NCBI GenBank assembly: GCA_002412865.1
Contig: DHVW01000002.1
Coordinates: forward strand, 90,659 to 154,658
Length of the DNA stretch: 64,000 nt
From: Sulfurovum sp. UBA5198
GTDB lineage: Bacteria > Campylobacterota > Campylobacteria > Campylobacterales > Sulfurovaceae
Direction: 5' to 3'
A model generated the notes under the pieces. That model had not been told where the DNA came from. It was given only the letters and a program-made list of their open reading frames with translations, and did not search any database. The translations under genes were made by a program, and so were the position numbers. Below are positions 55,772 through 64,000 of this stretch, one piece after another. Within the stretch, counting starts at the first letter, position 1. Every line of letters begins with the position of its first letter.

Positions 55772-57298
55772 GTGGTAAAAAAAGTTATAATGAAAATAGC
55801 TTTTGGGCTATATAACTCTAAAAACTATATAGATACTAAAAAGTTTTTTTATAACATCTTAGAAAATACAAACTACCCATATAAAAAATTTATTGATATA
55901 TTTTTAATTACACTTATTATATTTTCTGTAGGAGAAGCAGTATATAGTATCAGACACACAGTACCACAATGGTTGCATATCTTTGATTTTTATATGATAT
56001 CTATGATTTTTGCCATAGAGTATATGTTGAGGTTATGGATACATAGTGATATACATAAAACTATCATCAAAGAGTATGAAAAAGCTCAATTTTTAAAAGC
56101 ACCATTATCTGTAAAAGAGTTATTTGCGAAAATACTACATGAAAAATGGAATTACATAAAGTCTCCTACGGCTATAGTAGATTTAATAGCAATTATGCCA
56201 CTATATAGAGAGCTTAGAATATTGCGTATATTTAAACTCTTAAGATATACCAAAAGTTTAAATCAATTTATAGATGTTTTTAAAACCAAAAAATTTGAAT
56301 TAATGACACTTTTTTTATTGTTGATGTTTTTAATTGGTACTTCTGGAATAGCTATATATGTAGCAGAGGGCAATATCAATAAAAATATCAATTCTCTTTT
56401 TGATGCAATATATTGGGCTTTGATAAGTGTTGCCACTGTTGGTTATGGAGATATAGCCCCTGTAACTACTATTGGGAGAATAATATCTATGATTATCATT
56501 GTTACTGGATTGGTACTCATTGCATTTGCTACATCAGTTATAGTTTCTGCTTTCTTGGAAAAACTAGTAGAGATAAAAGATAATAGAATCATAGAGAGTA
56601 TCAATAAAGAAGATAGTTTTGTAATCATATGTGGATATGGACAGATGACAAAGATGCTTCTAAGACAAAATAATTTTAACAACAAATATGTTGTCATAGA
56701 AAAAGATCCAGAGATAACGAAACAAATCACAAAAGAAGGTTTTATCGCAATAACCGATGATGCAAGTAGATATGATGTTTTATCAAAATTCAATGTTCAC
56801 CACGCCAATGTATCTGTTTTGTGTCTAGGCAGCAATGATGTAGAAAATATATATATCACACTCAATGCAAAAAGTCTTTCAGGCGGCATAAGAGTAATTG
56901 CTAGGGCTAGTGATGAGTTTATGAAAAAAAAGTTTGCTTTAGCTGGAGCTGATCACATCATCATACCAAATCAAATGGCAAATATAATGCTATTAACTTC
57001 TATTAATCAGCCTATTGTATATAATGTTATGCATGCATTGTTGACTGGTAAAAATGCTGCATATCTTGATGAAATTAGAATACTGAGTCATGATAAGCTT
57101 ATAGGTAAAACTGTTAACAGTATTGGATTTAAAAATAAAAAATTGCTACTGATTGGAATACATAAAGCCGATAGCAATGAGTTTATATTTAATCCCGTGG
57201 AGTCAACCATACTAGAACATAATGATATCTTGCTTATTATGGGGCTGAAAATTAGTGTAGAATATTTTGTCAATATATTTCAACGGGGTCTAAAGTGA
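55772..57298 (+). CDS. Kv-like potassium channel with cytoplasmic RCK domain
   Basis: A 508-residue membrane protein. Hydrophobic segments at about 40-58, 68-88, 132-148 and 178-197 precede a pore with the selectivity filter TVGYGD at 222-227 and a last segment at about 236-260. YRELRILRIFKLLRYTK (145-161) has regularly spaced arginines, like a voltage-sensor S4. A TrkA-N/RCK domain follows (GYGQMT at 288-293) and an RCK-C domain fills the C-terminus. It should be a gated K+ channel; voltage and ligand control are inferred. The start is GTG, with AAAGG six bases upstream. It shares GTGA with the next gene. Confidence 0.87.
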   Translation: MVKKVIMKIAFGLYNSKNYIDTKKFFYNILENTNYPYKKFIDIFLITLIIFSVGEAVYSIRHTVPQWLHIFDFYMISMIFAIEYMLRLWIHSDIHKTIIKEYEKAQFLKAPLSVKELFAKILHEKWNYIKSPTAIVDLIAIMPLYRELRILRIFKLLRYTKSLNQFIDVFKTKKFELMTLFLLLMFLIGTSGIAIYVAEGNINKNINSLFDAIYWALISVATVGYGDIAPVTTIGRIISMIIIVTGLVLIAFATSVIVSAFLEKLVEIKDNRIIESINKEDSFVIICGYGQMTKMLLRQNNFNNKYVVIEKDPEITKQITKEGFIAITDDASRYDVLSKFNVHHANVSVLCLGSNDVENIYITLNAKSLSGGIRVIARASDEFMKKKFALAGADHIIIPNQMANIMLLTSINQPIVYNVMHALLTGKNAAYLDEIRILSHDKLIGKTVNSIGFKNKKLLLIGIHKADSNEFIFNPVESTILEHNDILLIMGLKISVEYFVNIFQRGLK

Positions 57299-57999
57299 AA
57301 AACAAAAAAAGAGCATGGATATTTGGATACAGTAAACAATCAAAAGCCATTTCAAACTCATTAATTGCCGATAATTTTATTGTCATAATAATAGAAAGTA
57401 ACAAAAAACATTTTGAAGATGCTTTGGCGGATGGATATATAAATAGTATTTTAATAGATGTCACCGAGGATTTAGAACTTGAAAAGCTAGCTATAGAGGA
57501 GAAAGATTGGATAATTTGTGCTATGGAGGATGAACATTTAAATGTATTTTTGACATTATCACTACATTCCTTTTGTGCGAAAAATGAAATCATAGCCATA
57601 TCACACTCCATCTATGCTACTAAAAAACTAAAAATGGCTGGAGCTGACCGAGTAATAGATATTTACGAAGTCAGTGCCAACAGAGTTCATAATATATTTG
57701 AAAAACCAATAGCTACAAAGCTATTAGAAAATTTTATTTCCACAAATCATGAAATTTCTTTTAAAGAGTTTGTGATTGCAAAAAAATCATTTTTGGACGG
57801 GAAGGCAATTGAAGATGTTGATTTTGATAAATTTGGTGTTATTTTTATCGGAATGGTAGATAAAGAACTTGGAGATGAATTTATATTTGCAGCTACAAAT
57901 ATCAATCATAAACTTGATAGTGGAGATATTATTATTTGCATAGGAAAAGATAATGATTTACTGAGATTTAAAGATTACCTAGATGGAGATGCTGTATGA
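57295..57999 (+). CDS. Soluble RCK/TrkA-domain protein
   Basis: A 234-residue protein with a Rossmann-like N-terminal domain (IFGYSKQSKAISNSL, then IIESNKKHFED) and a TrkA-C-like C-terminal domain (about 150-230, ISFKEFVIAKKSFLDGKAIED, SGDIIICIGKDND). The glycine pattern GYSKQS differs from the classical GxGxxG, so nucleotide binding is uncertain. It starts with GTG inside the channel stop (GTGA), with GGGG upstream, so it is probably a partner or regulator of that channel. It then overlaps gpsA by ATGA. Confidence 0.82.
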   Translation: MKNKKRAWIFGYSKQSKAISNSLIADNFIVIIIESNKKHFEDALADGYINSILIDVTEDLELEKLAIEEKDWIICAMEDEHLNVFLTLSLHSFCAKNEIIAISHSIYATKKLKMAGADRVIDIYEVSANRVHNIFEKPIATKLLENFISTNHEISFKEFVIAKKSFLDGKAIEDVDFDKFGVIFIGMVDKELGDEFIFAATNINHKLDSGDIIICIGKDNDLLRFKDYLDGDAV

Positions 58000-58883
58000 A
58001 AATAGCCATTATAGGTGCTGGCAAATGGGGGATGGCACTTTATCGTGCTTTTGGAGTTAAAAACGAAGTCGTTATAACTTCAAGAACCAAAAGAGACATA
58101 GATGGATTTGTTTCTCTTGATGTTGCACTGAGTTATCCATATATCGTTATGGCTATTCCAGCTCAAGAGGTAAGAAAATGGTTAGAGCTAAATTACAAAA
58201 ACTATAACCAATCTATTTTAGTTGCAGCAAAAGGTATTGAAGTTTCAAGTGGTGCATTTTTGAATGAGGTTTATGAATTATTTATTCCAAAAGAGAGATT
58301 ATGCTTTCTTTCTGGTCCATCATTTGCAAGCGAAGTCGAACAGTCACTTCCGACCGCACTTATTGTAAGTTCAACAAATGAGATTTTAGCCAAACAGTTT
58401 GCAGATGCGATGCCAAAATTTATAAAAGGCTATACAAGCAGTGATGTTATTGGCGAAGAGGTTGCAGGAGCATATAAAAATGTAATAGCAATCGCTGGTG
58501 GTGTTAGCGATGGCTTAAATCTTGGCAACAATGCACGGGCTGCACTTTTATCAAGAGGTCTTGTGGAAATGAGTCGTTTTGGAGTTAATCATGGAGCGAA
58601 GATTGAAACATTTTTATCTCTTGGTGGAGCTGGTGATCTTTTTTTAACTGCAAGCTCAAAACTATCCAGAAATTATAGGGTTGGTTTTTTATTAGCAAAT
58701 GGAATGAAACTGAATGATATCTTACTAGAACTTGGTGAAGTGGCAGAGGGAGTACCAACTGCAAAAGCTCTGCATAATATTGCTATCAAGAATGATATAT
58801 ATCTTCCAATTGCAAAAGAAGTGTATGAAATGTTATATGAATCTAAAAATCCACTACAAAGCGTAAATGACCTGCTAAATTAA
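57996..58883 (+). CDS. gpsA: Glycerol-3-phosphate dehydrogenase [NAD(P)+]
   Basis: A 295-residue enzyme making sn-glycerol 3-phosphate for phospholipids. The nucleotide fold IAIIGAGKWGMAL is at the N-terminus; LSGPSFASEV and VAGAYKNVIAIAGGVSDGL (catalytic Lys) follow. Its stop overlaps the convergent thiE-like gene by 4 bp, leaving no room for a terminator. Confidence 0.96.
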   Translation: MKIAIIGAGKWGMALYRAFGVKNEVVITSRTKRDIDGFVSLDVALSYPYIVMAIPAQEVRKWLELNYKNYNQSILVAAKGIEVSSGAFLNEVYELFIPKERLCFLSGPSFASEVEQSLPTALIVSSTNEILAKQFADAMPKFIKGYTSSDVIGEEVAGAYKNVIAIAGGVSDGLNLGNNARAALLSRGLVEMSRFGVNHGAKIETFLSLGGAGDLFLTASSKLSRNYRVGFLLANGMKLNDILLELGEVAEGVPTAKALHNIAIKNDIYLPIAKEVYEMLYESKNPLQSVNDLLN

Positions 58884-59422
58884 TTTGCAAAATACCTAAT
58901 TGATGCAAATCCAGAAGCACCAACTTTTTTACACTTATCTATCTGTTCTTGAGAAATTATACCGCCAAGTGCTATTACTGGTATTTTTACCAAATTACAA
59001 ACATCTTGTAGCTTTAGCAATCCTAGTGGCTCACCTTTATTTGGGGAGTGGAATATTGGACTAATAGTTACCATATCTGCTCCCATGGACTCAGCTTTTA
59101 TGGCTTCATCTAATGTATGTGTACTAATAACAACAAATAGTCCTCTACTCTTTGCATTAATTATCTCACCGAACTGTGTGCTTGTGAGATGAACACCATC
59201 GGCTTTTAGCTCAAATGCGAGTGCAACATTGCCATGAATAAGTATTTTATTGAATGATAATTCTCTAGCTCGTTCTAAAAATTTAATAGCATTAGTATTG
59301 TAATTAGAACTTTGCTTGTCGCGATATACAATCATATCTGCTTTTTGGGATATAGAATAAAGTGAATTAGAAAGATTATGAAAGTCTAAAGTAGAGGGAT
59401 CACTAATCGCATATGCAATCAT
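58880..59422 (-). CDS. thiE: Thiamine phosphate synthase/TenI-like protein
   Basis: A 180-residue barrel protein of the ThiE/TenI family. It has ADMIVYRDKQSSN (a relaxed form of the ThiE QxRxK site), GVHLTSTQFGE, ISTHTLDEAIKAESMGADMVTISPIFHSPNKGEPLG and IPVIALGGI. It is shorter than typical ThiE (about 210), and the substrate residues are not fully canonical, so a TenI-type aminopyrimidine isomerase-like role is possible. It follows atpB by 24 bp. Confidence 0.78.
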   Translation of the reverse strand: MIAYAISDPSTLDFHNLSNSLYSISQKADMIVYRDKQSSNYNTNAIKFLERARELSFNKILIHGNVALAFELKADGVHLTSTQFGEIINAKSRGLFVVISTHTLDEAIKAESMGADMVTISPIFHSPNKGEPLGLLKLQDVCNLVKIPVIALGGIISQEQIDKCKKVGASGFASIRYFAN

Positions 59423-59446
59423 AGTAATCCTATTTTATATAAAAAA

Positions 59447-60154
59447 TTAGTGGTGGTCAGCTTCACTAACAACAACTGCACCAGCAAGATAAACAAAAGT
59501 CAATATCATAAAGATAAATGTTTGTAGAATTGCCCCAAATGCTAAAAGAAAATATCCAGAAATTGGAACTAAAAACCATGGAGCCAACATCAAAAGAACC
59601 CATAAAAACAGATCATCTCCTTTAATGTTACCAAAAAGTCTGAATGACAATGAAACAATTCTAGATACATGAGAAACAAGCTCAATAGGATACATAAATA
59701 TAGTCATAGGTATCTTAACTGCTGGTGCCATATCTCCAAGGTGAACAAATGAACCAAGATATTTAAATAGCCCTTGTGCTTTTATACCTTCAAAATGGTA
59801 GTAAAGAAACACGATGATTGCAAGAGTCAAAGTTATATTTATATTTGAAGTTGGTGCTTCAAATCCTGGAATCATGCCAACAATATTTGAGAAAAATACA
59901 AATAGACCAATTGTTGCTACAAGTGGCAAGTATTTTCTTGCTGCTTCTTCGCCAATAACATCCCTGCCCATAGCCATAACACCGCCAACATATGACTCCA
60001 TAACATTCTGAGCTCCAGCTGGAACCAATTTCATCCCTTTTGTTGCAAAAAAAGATACCAACAAAACCAAAATAGAAACCAAAACAATATGACCCATCAT
60101 CATACTACTTCCATGTCCCAAAACTGAACCTATAAAGGTAAATACACCATCCAT
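59447..60154 (-). CDS. atpB: ATP synthase a subunit
   Basis: A 235-residue Fo subunit forming the proton half-channels with the c ring. Five to six membrane segments; the key arginine lies in SLSFRLFGNIKGDDLFL (near residue 170). It is remote from the F1 genes at 25260-31057, as is usual in Campylobacterota. AGGGG lies seven bases before the ATG. Confidence 0.96.
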   Translation of the reverse strand: MDGVFTFIGSVLGHGSSMMMGHIVLVSILVLLVSFFATKGMKLVPAGAQNVMESYVGGVMAMGRDVIGEEAARKYLPLVATIGLFVFFSNIVGMIPGFEAPTSNINITLTLAIIVFLYYHFEGIKAQGLFKYLGSFVHLGDMAPAVKIPMTIFMYPIELVSHVSRIVSLSFRLFGNIKGDDLFLWVLLMLAPWFLVPISGYFLLAFGAILQTFIFMILTFVYLAGAVVVSEADHH

Positions 60155-60182
60155 AAACGAACCCCTGAAATTAATTTGTTAT

Positions 60183-60188
60183 ATTATA
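60183..60188 (-). promoter_or_regulatory. -10 box (TATAAT) of the atpB promoter
   Basis: The minus strand reads TATATAATATAAC about 29 bases before the atpB ATG (60154), with AGGGG in between. The gap of 57 bp to the upstream gene otherwise holds nothing evident. Confidence 0.55.
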
Positions 60189-60211
60189 TAAAAAAGGTGC
60201 TAAATGGCTCT

Positions 60212-61024
60212 TTAAAGAGTGTTATTTATTCTCAAATTCTCTAACATAATATCCAATTTACCCTCTTGTCCTATACGATATAGTGCAAAGTCATACTTTA
60301 TTGGGTCATTTGCGTCAAATAACCTTAGGCTCTGTGTAGCTTCAATTACGGCTTTATAGTCATAACTTTTCCTCTGTAGCAACCCAAGCTGTTTTGAGAT
60401 ATTAAATGTATGCACATCTAATGGCAATAGCAAATCTTTTTTATCTATTTTATTCCAAAGTCCCATATCGAGGCTATCTTTTCGCACCATCCATCTAAAA
60501 TACATCATATATCTCTTGTAAGCACTGCTTGGATTTTTGGAAGGTATTTTACCTATCAGAAAATCGTAGCCTTGGCTTGTTGCAGCATTAACTAACTGCA
60601 TTTTTGAAATTAGATTTGAAATGCCATCTAGTAAATTATTATCATTTTTATACCCATCATAAACTATATTCTCTATACTGTCTATCTCTTTTAGTCTTTT
60701 TAGTGTCAAAAATATAGCAACAACATCTTTTGGTTTTTGAAATCTATAATAGTGAGATTTAAGTGATATTCTAATCTCATCTTCGGAGCAGTCAAGCAAA
60801 TTAAAATCAAGTGAGTTTAAAAACTTAACGATCAATTTAGCATTTCCATAAGCAAACAAAGCACAAATTAATGATATTGTCTCATCATTATATCTCTTTG
60901 CTACCATAAGTGGATCTGGCTTATCTTCGCTTAGCTCGGATATGCAGTCTCTAGCTAATATTTCACTATTCAGATATTGCTTCAGAAGAACTTTATCCAC
61001 TATTTCTTGTTGCATATAGTACAT
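60212..61024 (-). CDS. TIGR02757 family protein
   Basis: A 270-residue protein of a family without known function. The family pattern is plain: YNDETISLICALFAYGN, SSAYKRYMMYFRWMVRKDSLDMGLWNKI, LLPLDVHTFNISKQLGLLQRKSYD and FDANDPIKYDFALYRIGQEG. The last part resembles helix-hairpin-helix DNA glycosylase-like proteins. The ATG at 61024 overlaps the Fur-family gene by 25 bp; an in-frame ATG at 61015 is an alternative. Confidence 0.88.
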   Translation of the reverse strand: MYYMQQEIVDKVLLKQYLNSEILARDCISELSEDKPDPLMVAKRYNDETISLICALFAYGNAKLIVKFLNSLDFNLLDCSEDEIRISLKSHYYRFQKPKDVVAIFLTLKRLKEIDSIENIVYDGYKNDNNLLDGISNLISKMQLVNAATSQGYDFLIGKIPSKNPSSAYKRYMMYFRWMVRKDSLDMGLWNKIDKKDLLLPLDVHTFNISKQLGLLQRKSYDYKAVIEATQSLRLFDANDPIKYDFALYRIGQEGKLDIMLENLRINNTL

Positions 61025-61377
61025 AGTCCATGTATAGTGATACTTTGTATCTTGTACCCAGGAAGCTCAATAACATGGCTAGAATTAATACACTCTATTG
61101 CATGACATATATTACAAGAGAAGTGACTATGTGGCTCTTTTTTAAGTTCAAAATATCTTTTTTTATCGCTTGAATCTATCGTATCAACTATATTTGCCTC
61201 TTCAAAAGAGTTCATTGTGCGATAAAAGGTTGCCTTATCCATAGATATATCATTTTTTATATCATTATAGCAGAGTGGTTTTGGGCTTTTATTTAATAAC
61301 TCTATTAGCACTTCTCTTGGTGATGTTATCTTTAAGCCACTTAATTTCATAATTTCTTTTGGATTTATATTATTCAT
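61000..61377 (-). CDS. Fur-family transcriptional regulator
   Basis: About 125 residues: a winged-helix domain (KITSPREVLIELLNKSPKPLCYNDIK, then MDKATFYRTMNSFEEANIV), followed by a metal-binding part with HSHFSCNICHAIECI and CTICNKK, two CxxC pairs forming a structural zinc site. It lacks the usual long His-rich dimerisation region of Fur proper, so the sensed metal cannot be told (Zur, PerR or other). The ATG at 61377 begins right after the lptB stop; a start at 61419 would overlap lptB by 41 bp. Confidence 0.85.
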   Translation of the reverse strand: MNNINPKEIMKLSGLKITSPREVLIELLNKSPKPLCYNDIKNDISMDKATFYRTMNSFEEANIVDTIDSSDKKRYFELKKEPHSHFSCNICHAIECINSSHVIELPGYKIQSITIHGLCTICNKK

Positions 61378-61378
61378 A

Positions 61379-62101
61379 CTAAAATGTAAAATTCTCACCC
61401 AGATAATATTTACGAACATCCTCGTTGTCTATAACTTCACTGCTAGTACCTGAAGCCAACATCTCTCCACTTCTCATTACAAATGCTCTATCACAAACAC
61501 CCAAAGTTTCACGCACATTATGATCTGTGATTAAAATACCCATATCCAAAGTAGCTAGTTGTTTTATTACATTTTGTATATCGATAACAGCTATTGGATC
61601 AACTCCAGCAAATGGCTCATCAAGAAGCAAAAATTTTGGCTTACCAACTAAAGCTCTCGCTATCTCTACTCGTCTTCTCTCGCCACCACTAAGCCTAATA
61701 CCTTCACGGTCACGAATTGGTTCAATATTAAATATCTCAAGCAACTTTTCTATTCTTTCCATGCTCTCTTTTTTTGAAAGTTTAAGTGCCTCTGCTGCTA
61801 TTAGAAGATTTTGCTCTACAGTAAGGTCTTTTAAAATACTAGATTCTTGAGGCAGATATGCAATGCCTAGTTTAGCTCTACTACTTAAAGACATGTTTGT
61901 AATATCATTATTATCTAGCAAAACCTTACCATGAGTAGCCCCAGTAAGACCACAAAGCATATAAAATGTTGTTGTTTTACCAGCACCATTTGGTCCTAGT
62001 AGCCCTACAATTTCCCTAGTTTTAATCTCCAAAGATATATCGTGAACTATTTTAGTAGTTTTAATAGTTTTAGTTAAATTGATAGCTTTTAAAGTATGCA
62101 T
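61379..62101 (-). CDS. lptB: LPS export ABC transporter ATP-binding protein LptB
   Basis: A 240-residue ABC ATPase powering lipopolysaccharide transport. Walker A GPNGAGKTTTF, Q-loop AYLPQESSI, signature LSGGERRRVEIARAL and Walker B FLLLDEPFAGVDPIAV match LptB closely. GGAG lies four bases before the ATG. It overlaps tsaE by 13 bp. The other Lpt genes are not in the window. Confidence 0.94.
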   Translation of the reverse strand: MHTLKAINLTKTIKTTKIVHDISLEIKTREIVGLLGPNGAGKTTTFYMLCGLTGATHGKVLLDNNDITNMSLSSRAKLGIAYLPQESSILKDLTVEQNLLIAAEALKLSKKESMERIEKLLEIFNIEPIRDREGIRLSGGERRRVEIARALVGKPKFLLLDEPFAGVDPIAVIDIQNVIKQLATLDMGILITDHNVRETLGVCDRAFVMRSGEMLASGTSSEVIDNEDVRKYYLGENFTF

Positions 62102-62514
62102 TCATCTCCGATTATATAAAGCCTATCATTGTCATGAGGCAATATTGTTACTCTACTCGTATTATACCCTGCTATCTTCAAAAACTCTTTAAGTTTACTT
62201 CCGCCCCACTCTATTAAATGCCAACCATCTTTGTCTAGCTCTTCATGTAGTCCAAGATTTAAAAACTCATCATCATCTAAACGGTATAAATCGTAATGGA
62301 ATAGCTTATCTCCATATTGTTGCTGAAGCGAAAAAGTTGGAGAGGTAACACTATCATTTATATTAAATTTTTTAGCAATTTCTTGCACTAAAGTTGTTTT
62401 TCCAGCTCCAACCTCTCCATCTAAAAAAATTATTACATTTTCAGGTAATTTATCAATTAAAAAATATGCTATTTCACTTATATTTTCTAATGATACTATA
62501 ATCTCGTTTGACAT
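62089..62514 (-). CDS. tsaE: tRNA threonylcarbamoyladenosine biosynthesis ATPase TsaE
   Basis: A 141-residue ATPase supporting t6A37 formation with TsaB and TsaD. Walker A is GEVGAGKTTLVQE; TSPTFSLQQQY and FHYDLYRLDDDEF are the usual switch motifs, and LIEWGG the Walker-B-like site. It is 1 bp from trpD. Confidence 0.95.
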   Translation of the reverse strand: MSNEIIVSLENISEIAYFLIDKLPENVIIFLDGEVGAGKTTLVQEIAKKFNINDSVTSPTFSLQQQYGDKLFHYDLYRLDDDEFLNLGLHEELDKDGWHLIEWGGSKLKEFLKIAGYNTSRVTILPHDNDRLYIIGDECIL

Positions 62515-63489
62515 TTATATCTTTTTGGAAAATTCTATAAGTTCATCTAGATATTTTGTTGCTACGCCATTCTCAATGGCTCTTTTTGCCATAGCTATGC
62601 CCTCAGCTATATCAATCGCCTTGCCATCAACAAATAGTGCGAATGCAGCGTTTATAAGCACGGCATCTAGTTTGGCTCCACTCTCTTTGCCACTAAAAAT
62701 ATCTCGGATAATTGTAGCATTATGTACGGCATCTCCACCCAATATATCTTCTGGTTTTGATAGGGTAAAGCCAAGCCCTTCTGGATCTATCTCTCCATGT
62801 GAAATATACCCATCTTCTACAAATGCAAAAGCTGTTTTTGTGGACACAGATATCTCATCTGTACCATCAAGGCTACTTACTACAAATGCTCTTTTTACCT
62901 TAAGCTCAACTAATGCATTGGCAACTGGCTCAATAAAAGACTCATCAAATACACCAATTAAATATTTATTAACCCCAGCTGGATTTGCGAGTGGTCCTAA
63001 AATATTGAATATTGTGCGATGAGGAATAGATTGACGAATTGGCATAATATGTTTCATAACTGGATGATGATTTGGTGCAAACATAAAACAAAAATTCATC
63101 TCTTCAAGCATTTTAGCTTGTTGCTCGAGACTCAAATCAAGCCTAATCCCAAGAGCCTCTAAAGCGTCAGCCGAACCTGATTTGCTAGTTACGCTTCTGT
63201 TTCCATGTTTTGCTACTACACAACCCATAGATGCGAGTAATAAAGAAACTGTTGTAGAGATATTAAATGTCCCACTTTTATCTCCACCAGTACCAACAAT
63301 GTCTATTGCTTTATCTTGCAATTCTTGACTTATTGGTAATTTTATAGAGTATTCACGCATAAGTCTAGCAGCTGTTGCTATCTCACTGGATATCTCACCC
63401 CTATCATGCAAAGCAACCAAAAAATCTCTAGCCTCTTCATTTGATAGTTCGTTATTAAAAAGCTTTTCAAATTCAATTTGTGTCTTCAT
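62515..63489 (-). CDS. trpD: Anthranilate phosphoribosyltransferase
   Basis: An enzyme of about 324 residues transferring phosphoribose to anthranilate in tryptophan synthesis. DIVGTGGDKSGTFNISTTVS (PRPP loop) and AKHGNRSVTSKSGSADALEALG are diagnostic. I use the ATG at 63489, seven bases after AGGAG; an in-frame ATG at 63495 is only one base from it. It is a stand-alone gene with no other trp gene in the window, and overlaps the S4 gene. Confidence 0.95.
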   Translation of the reverse strand: MKTQIEFEKLFNNELSNEEARDFLVALHDRGEISSEIATAARLMREYSIKLPISQELQDKAIDIVGTGGDKSGTFNISTTVSLLLASMGCVVAKHGNRSVTSKSGSADALEALGIRLDLSLEQQAKMLEEMNFCFMFAPNHHPVMKHIMPIRQSIPHRTIFNILGPLANPAGVNKYLIGVFDESFIEPVANALVELKVKRAFVVSSLDGTDEISVSTKTAFAFVEDGYISHGEIDPEGLGFTLSKPEDILGGDAVHNATIIRDIFSGKESGAKLDAVLINAAFALFVDGKAIDIAEGIAMAKRAIENGVATKYLDELIEFSKKI

Positions 63490-63760
63490 CTTCATTCTCC
63501 TTTATGGATATACTTTTTGTTTCTTTAGAGTATAGTTCATTTTGGCTTTTTGAAATAGTTTTTGTGGCAGGAATTGCTAATACTTCATAAAATTTATGGC
63601 TTTTAAGATACTCAATCCTGATTTCATCACCAACTGATACATTTTTTGATGGCTTAGCCTCAATATCATTAATGAACACAACACCATTTCTAACCATATC
63701 AACAGCTACAGTTCGTCTTTTTATGATATTTACGCTACTTAGCCACTTATCTATTCTCAA
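63473..63760 (-). CDS. S4-domain RNA-binding protein
   Basis: A 95-residue protein starting with an S4 domain, MRIDKWLSSVNIIKRRTVAV (about 1-60), like HslR, which binds stalled 50S-nascent chain complexes. The C-terminal part is Lys/Glu/Ser-rich. The start is TTG at 63760, with AAAGG six bases upstream. It overlaps trpD and is 2 bp from the Sel1-repeat gene. Confidence 0.87.
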   Translation of the reverse strand: MRIDKWLSSVNIIKRRTVAVDMVRNGVVFINDIEAKPSKNVSVGDEIRIEYLKSHKFYEVLAIPATKTISKSQNELYSKETKSISIKENEDEDTN

Positions 63761-63762
63761 GT

Positions 63763-64000
63763 TTAACCTTTACAGCATTGGCTTGTCGTTTGCACATATT
63801 CAAGCAATAGATATGAAGCATCAAGACAACCTCTTTTTGCTGATTTTTTTAAAATAGAAATTGCTTTTTCAACATCTTGTTCTACTCCAAGTCCATCAAT
63901 ATAATGTCGTGCTAGCATATACAGAGCATCTGAATCGTTATTATTTTTAATCATCTCATTGTATAACTTGAGTGAGACATCATATCTATCTTCATTAAAT
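63763..64000 (-). CDS. Sel1-repeat protein, 5' end outside the window
   Basis: The frame stays open past the right edge, so only the last 78 residues are seen. They contain Sel1/TPR-like helical repeats: DALYMLARHYIDGLGVEQDVEKAISILKKSAKRGCLDASYLLL. An ATG at 63954 is internal to a repeat and unlikely to be the start, because the upstream codons continue the repeat pattern (RYDVSLKLYNEM). The C-terminus ends with a pair of cysteines (QCCKG). Such proteins mediate protein contacts; the role is unknown. Confidence 0.8.
   Translation of the reverse strand, partial: FNEDRYDVSLKLYNEMIKNNNDSDALYMLARHYIDGLGVEQDVEKAISILKKSAKRGCLDASYLLLEYVQTTSQCCKG

Overview
The window is 64 kb of an AT-rich, densely packed bacterial chromosome with no plasmid, phage, CRISPR, rRNA or tRNA features. 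Gene content and order point to Campylobacterota (epsilonproteobacteria). The order fmt-birA-parA-parB-atpF'-atpF-atpH-atpA-atpG-atpD-atpC-tolQ-tolR-tolA-tolB-pal-ybgF-slyD and the order amiC-nmo-tyrS-spoT-rpoZ-pyrH-envC-ftsX-ftsE-trmB-rluD both match the arrangement I recall from Campylobacter jejuni. The MTAN nucleosidase, the aminofutalosine-deaminase-like hydrolase, nspC, and promoters that carry a strong TATAAT-type -10 box without a clear -35 box fit the same phylum. TamA/TamB, a Kv-like channel and a ferredoxin-thioredoxin-reductase-type protein suggest a free-living relative of Sulfurimonas or Sulfurovum rather than a host-adapted Campylobacter or Helicobacter. The genus is not established.

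Layout. Positions 1-3620: partial pepP and aroQ (minus), diverging from an amidohydrolase and sppA (plus). Positions 3610-5337: a two-domain acyltransferase resembling the ornithine-lipid synthase OlsF. Positions 5407-19306: one long minus-strand run holding fatty-acid, tRNA-modification and futalosine/MTAN genes, FtsEX with a degenerate EnvC-like partner, pyrH-rpoZ-spoT-tyrS, a nitronate monooxygenase and an AmiC-type amidase. Positions 19358-20098: a ferredoxin-thioredoxin-reductase/rhodanese fusion. Positions 20218-31057: slyD, the Tol-Pal system and the F1Fo ATP synthase genes. Positions 31123-37531: parB, parA, birA and fmt, with a GlcNAc-type PTS permease and an HPr-EI fusion where obgE and proB are usually found. 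Positions 37641-40570: small envelope genes, rsmG and ribA, diverging from hemB (40718-41695). Positions 41713-46036: mnmE-jag-yidC-rnpA-rpmH, without yidD. Positions 46037-46425 are the only long non-coding stretch and contain a 270-bp unit bounded by 32-33-bp inverted repeats. Positions 46426-54200: nspC (plus), then tamB-tamA-proA and a DUF445 protein (minus). Positions 54328-58883: gatB, a Kv/RCK potassium channel, a soluble RCK protein and gpsA (plus). Positions 58880-64000: thiE-like, atpB, a TIGR02757 protein, a Fur-family regulator, lptB, tsaE, trpD, an S4 protein and a partial Sel1-repeat protein (minus).

How the genes work together. The Tol-Pal, FtsEX-EnvC-amidase, Tam, Lpt and YidC genes together cover envelope constriction and outer-membrane assembly. 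ATP synthase genes are split between the main cluster and atpB. Most adjacent genes overlap by a few bases (ATGA, TTGA or TAGTG junctions), including several convergent pairs with no room for a terminator. The points most worth following up are the inverted-repeat element upstream of rpmH, the PTS genes without an EIIA, the FTR-rhodanese fusion, the OlsF-like enzyme, the small lipoprotein with a possible Cys-His-Asp triad, the two genes that look leaderless (nspC and ribA), and the TtcA-like protein that lacks one cluster cysteine.
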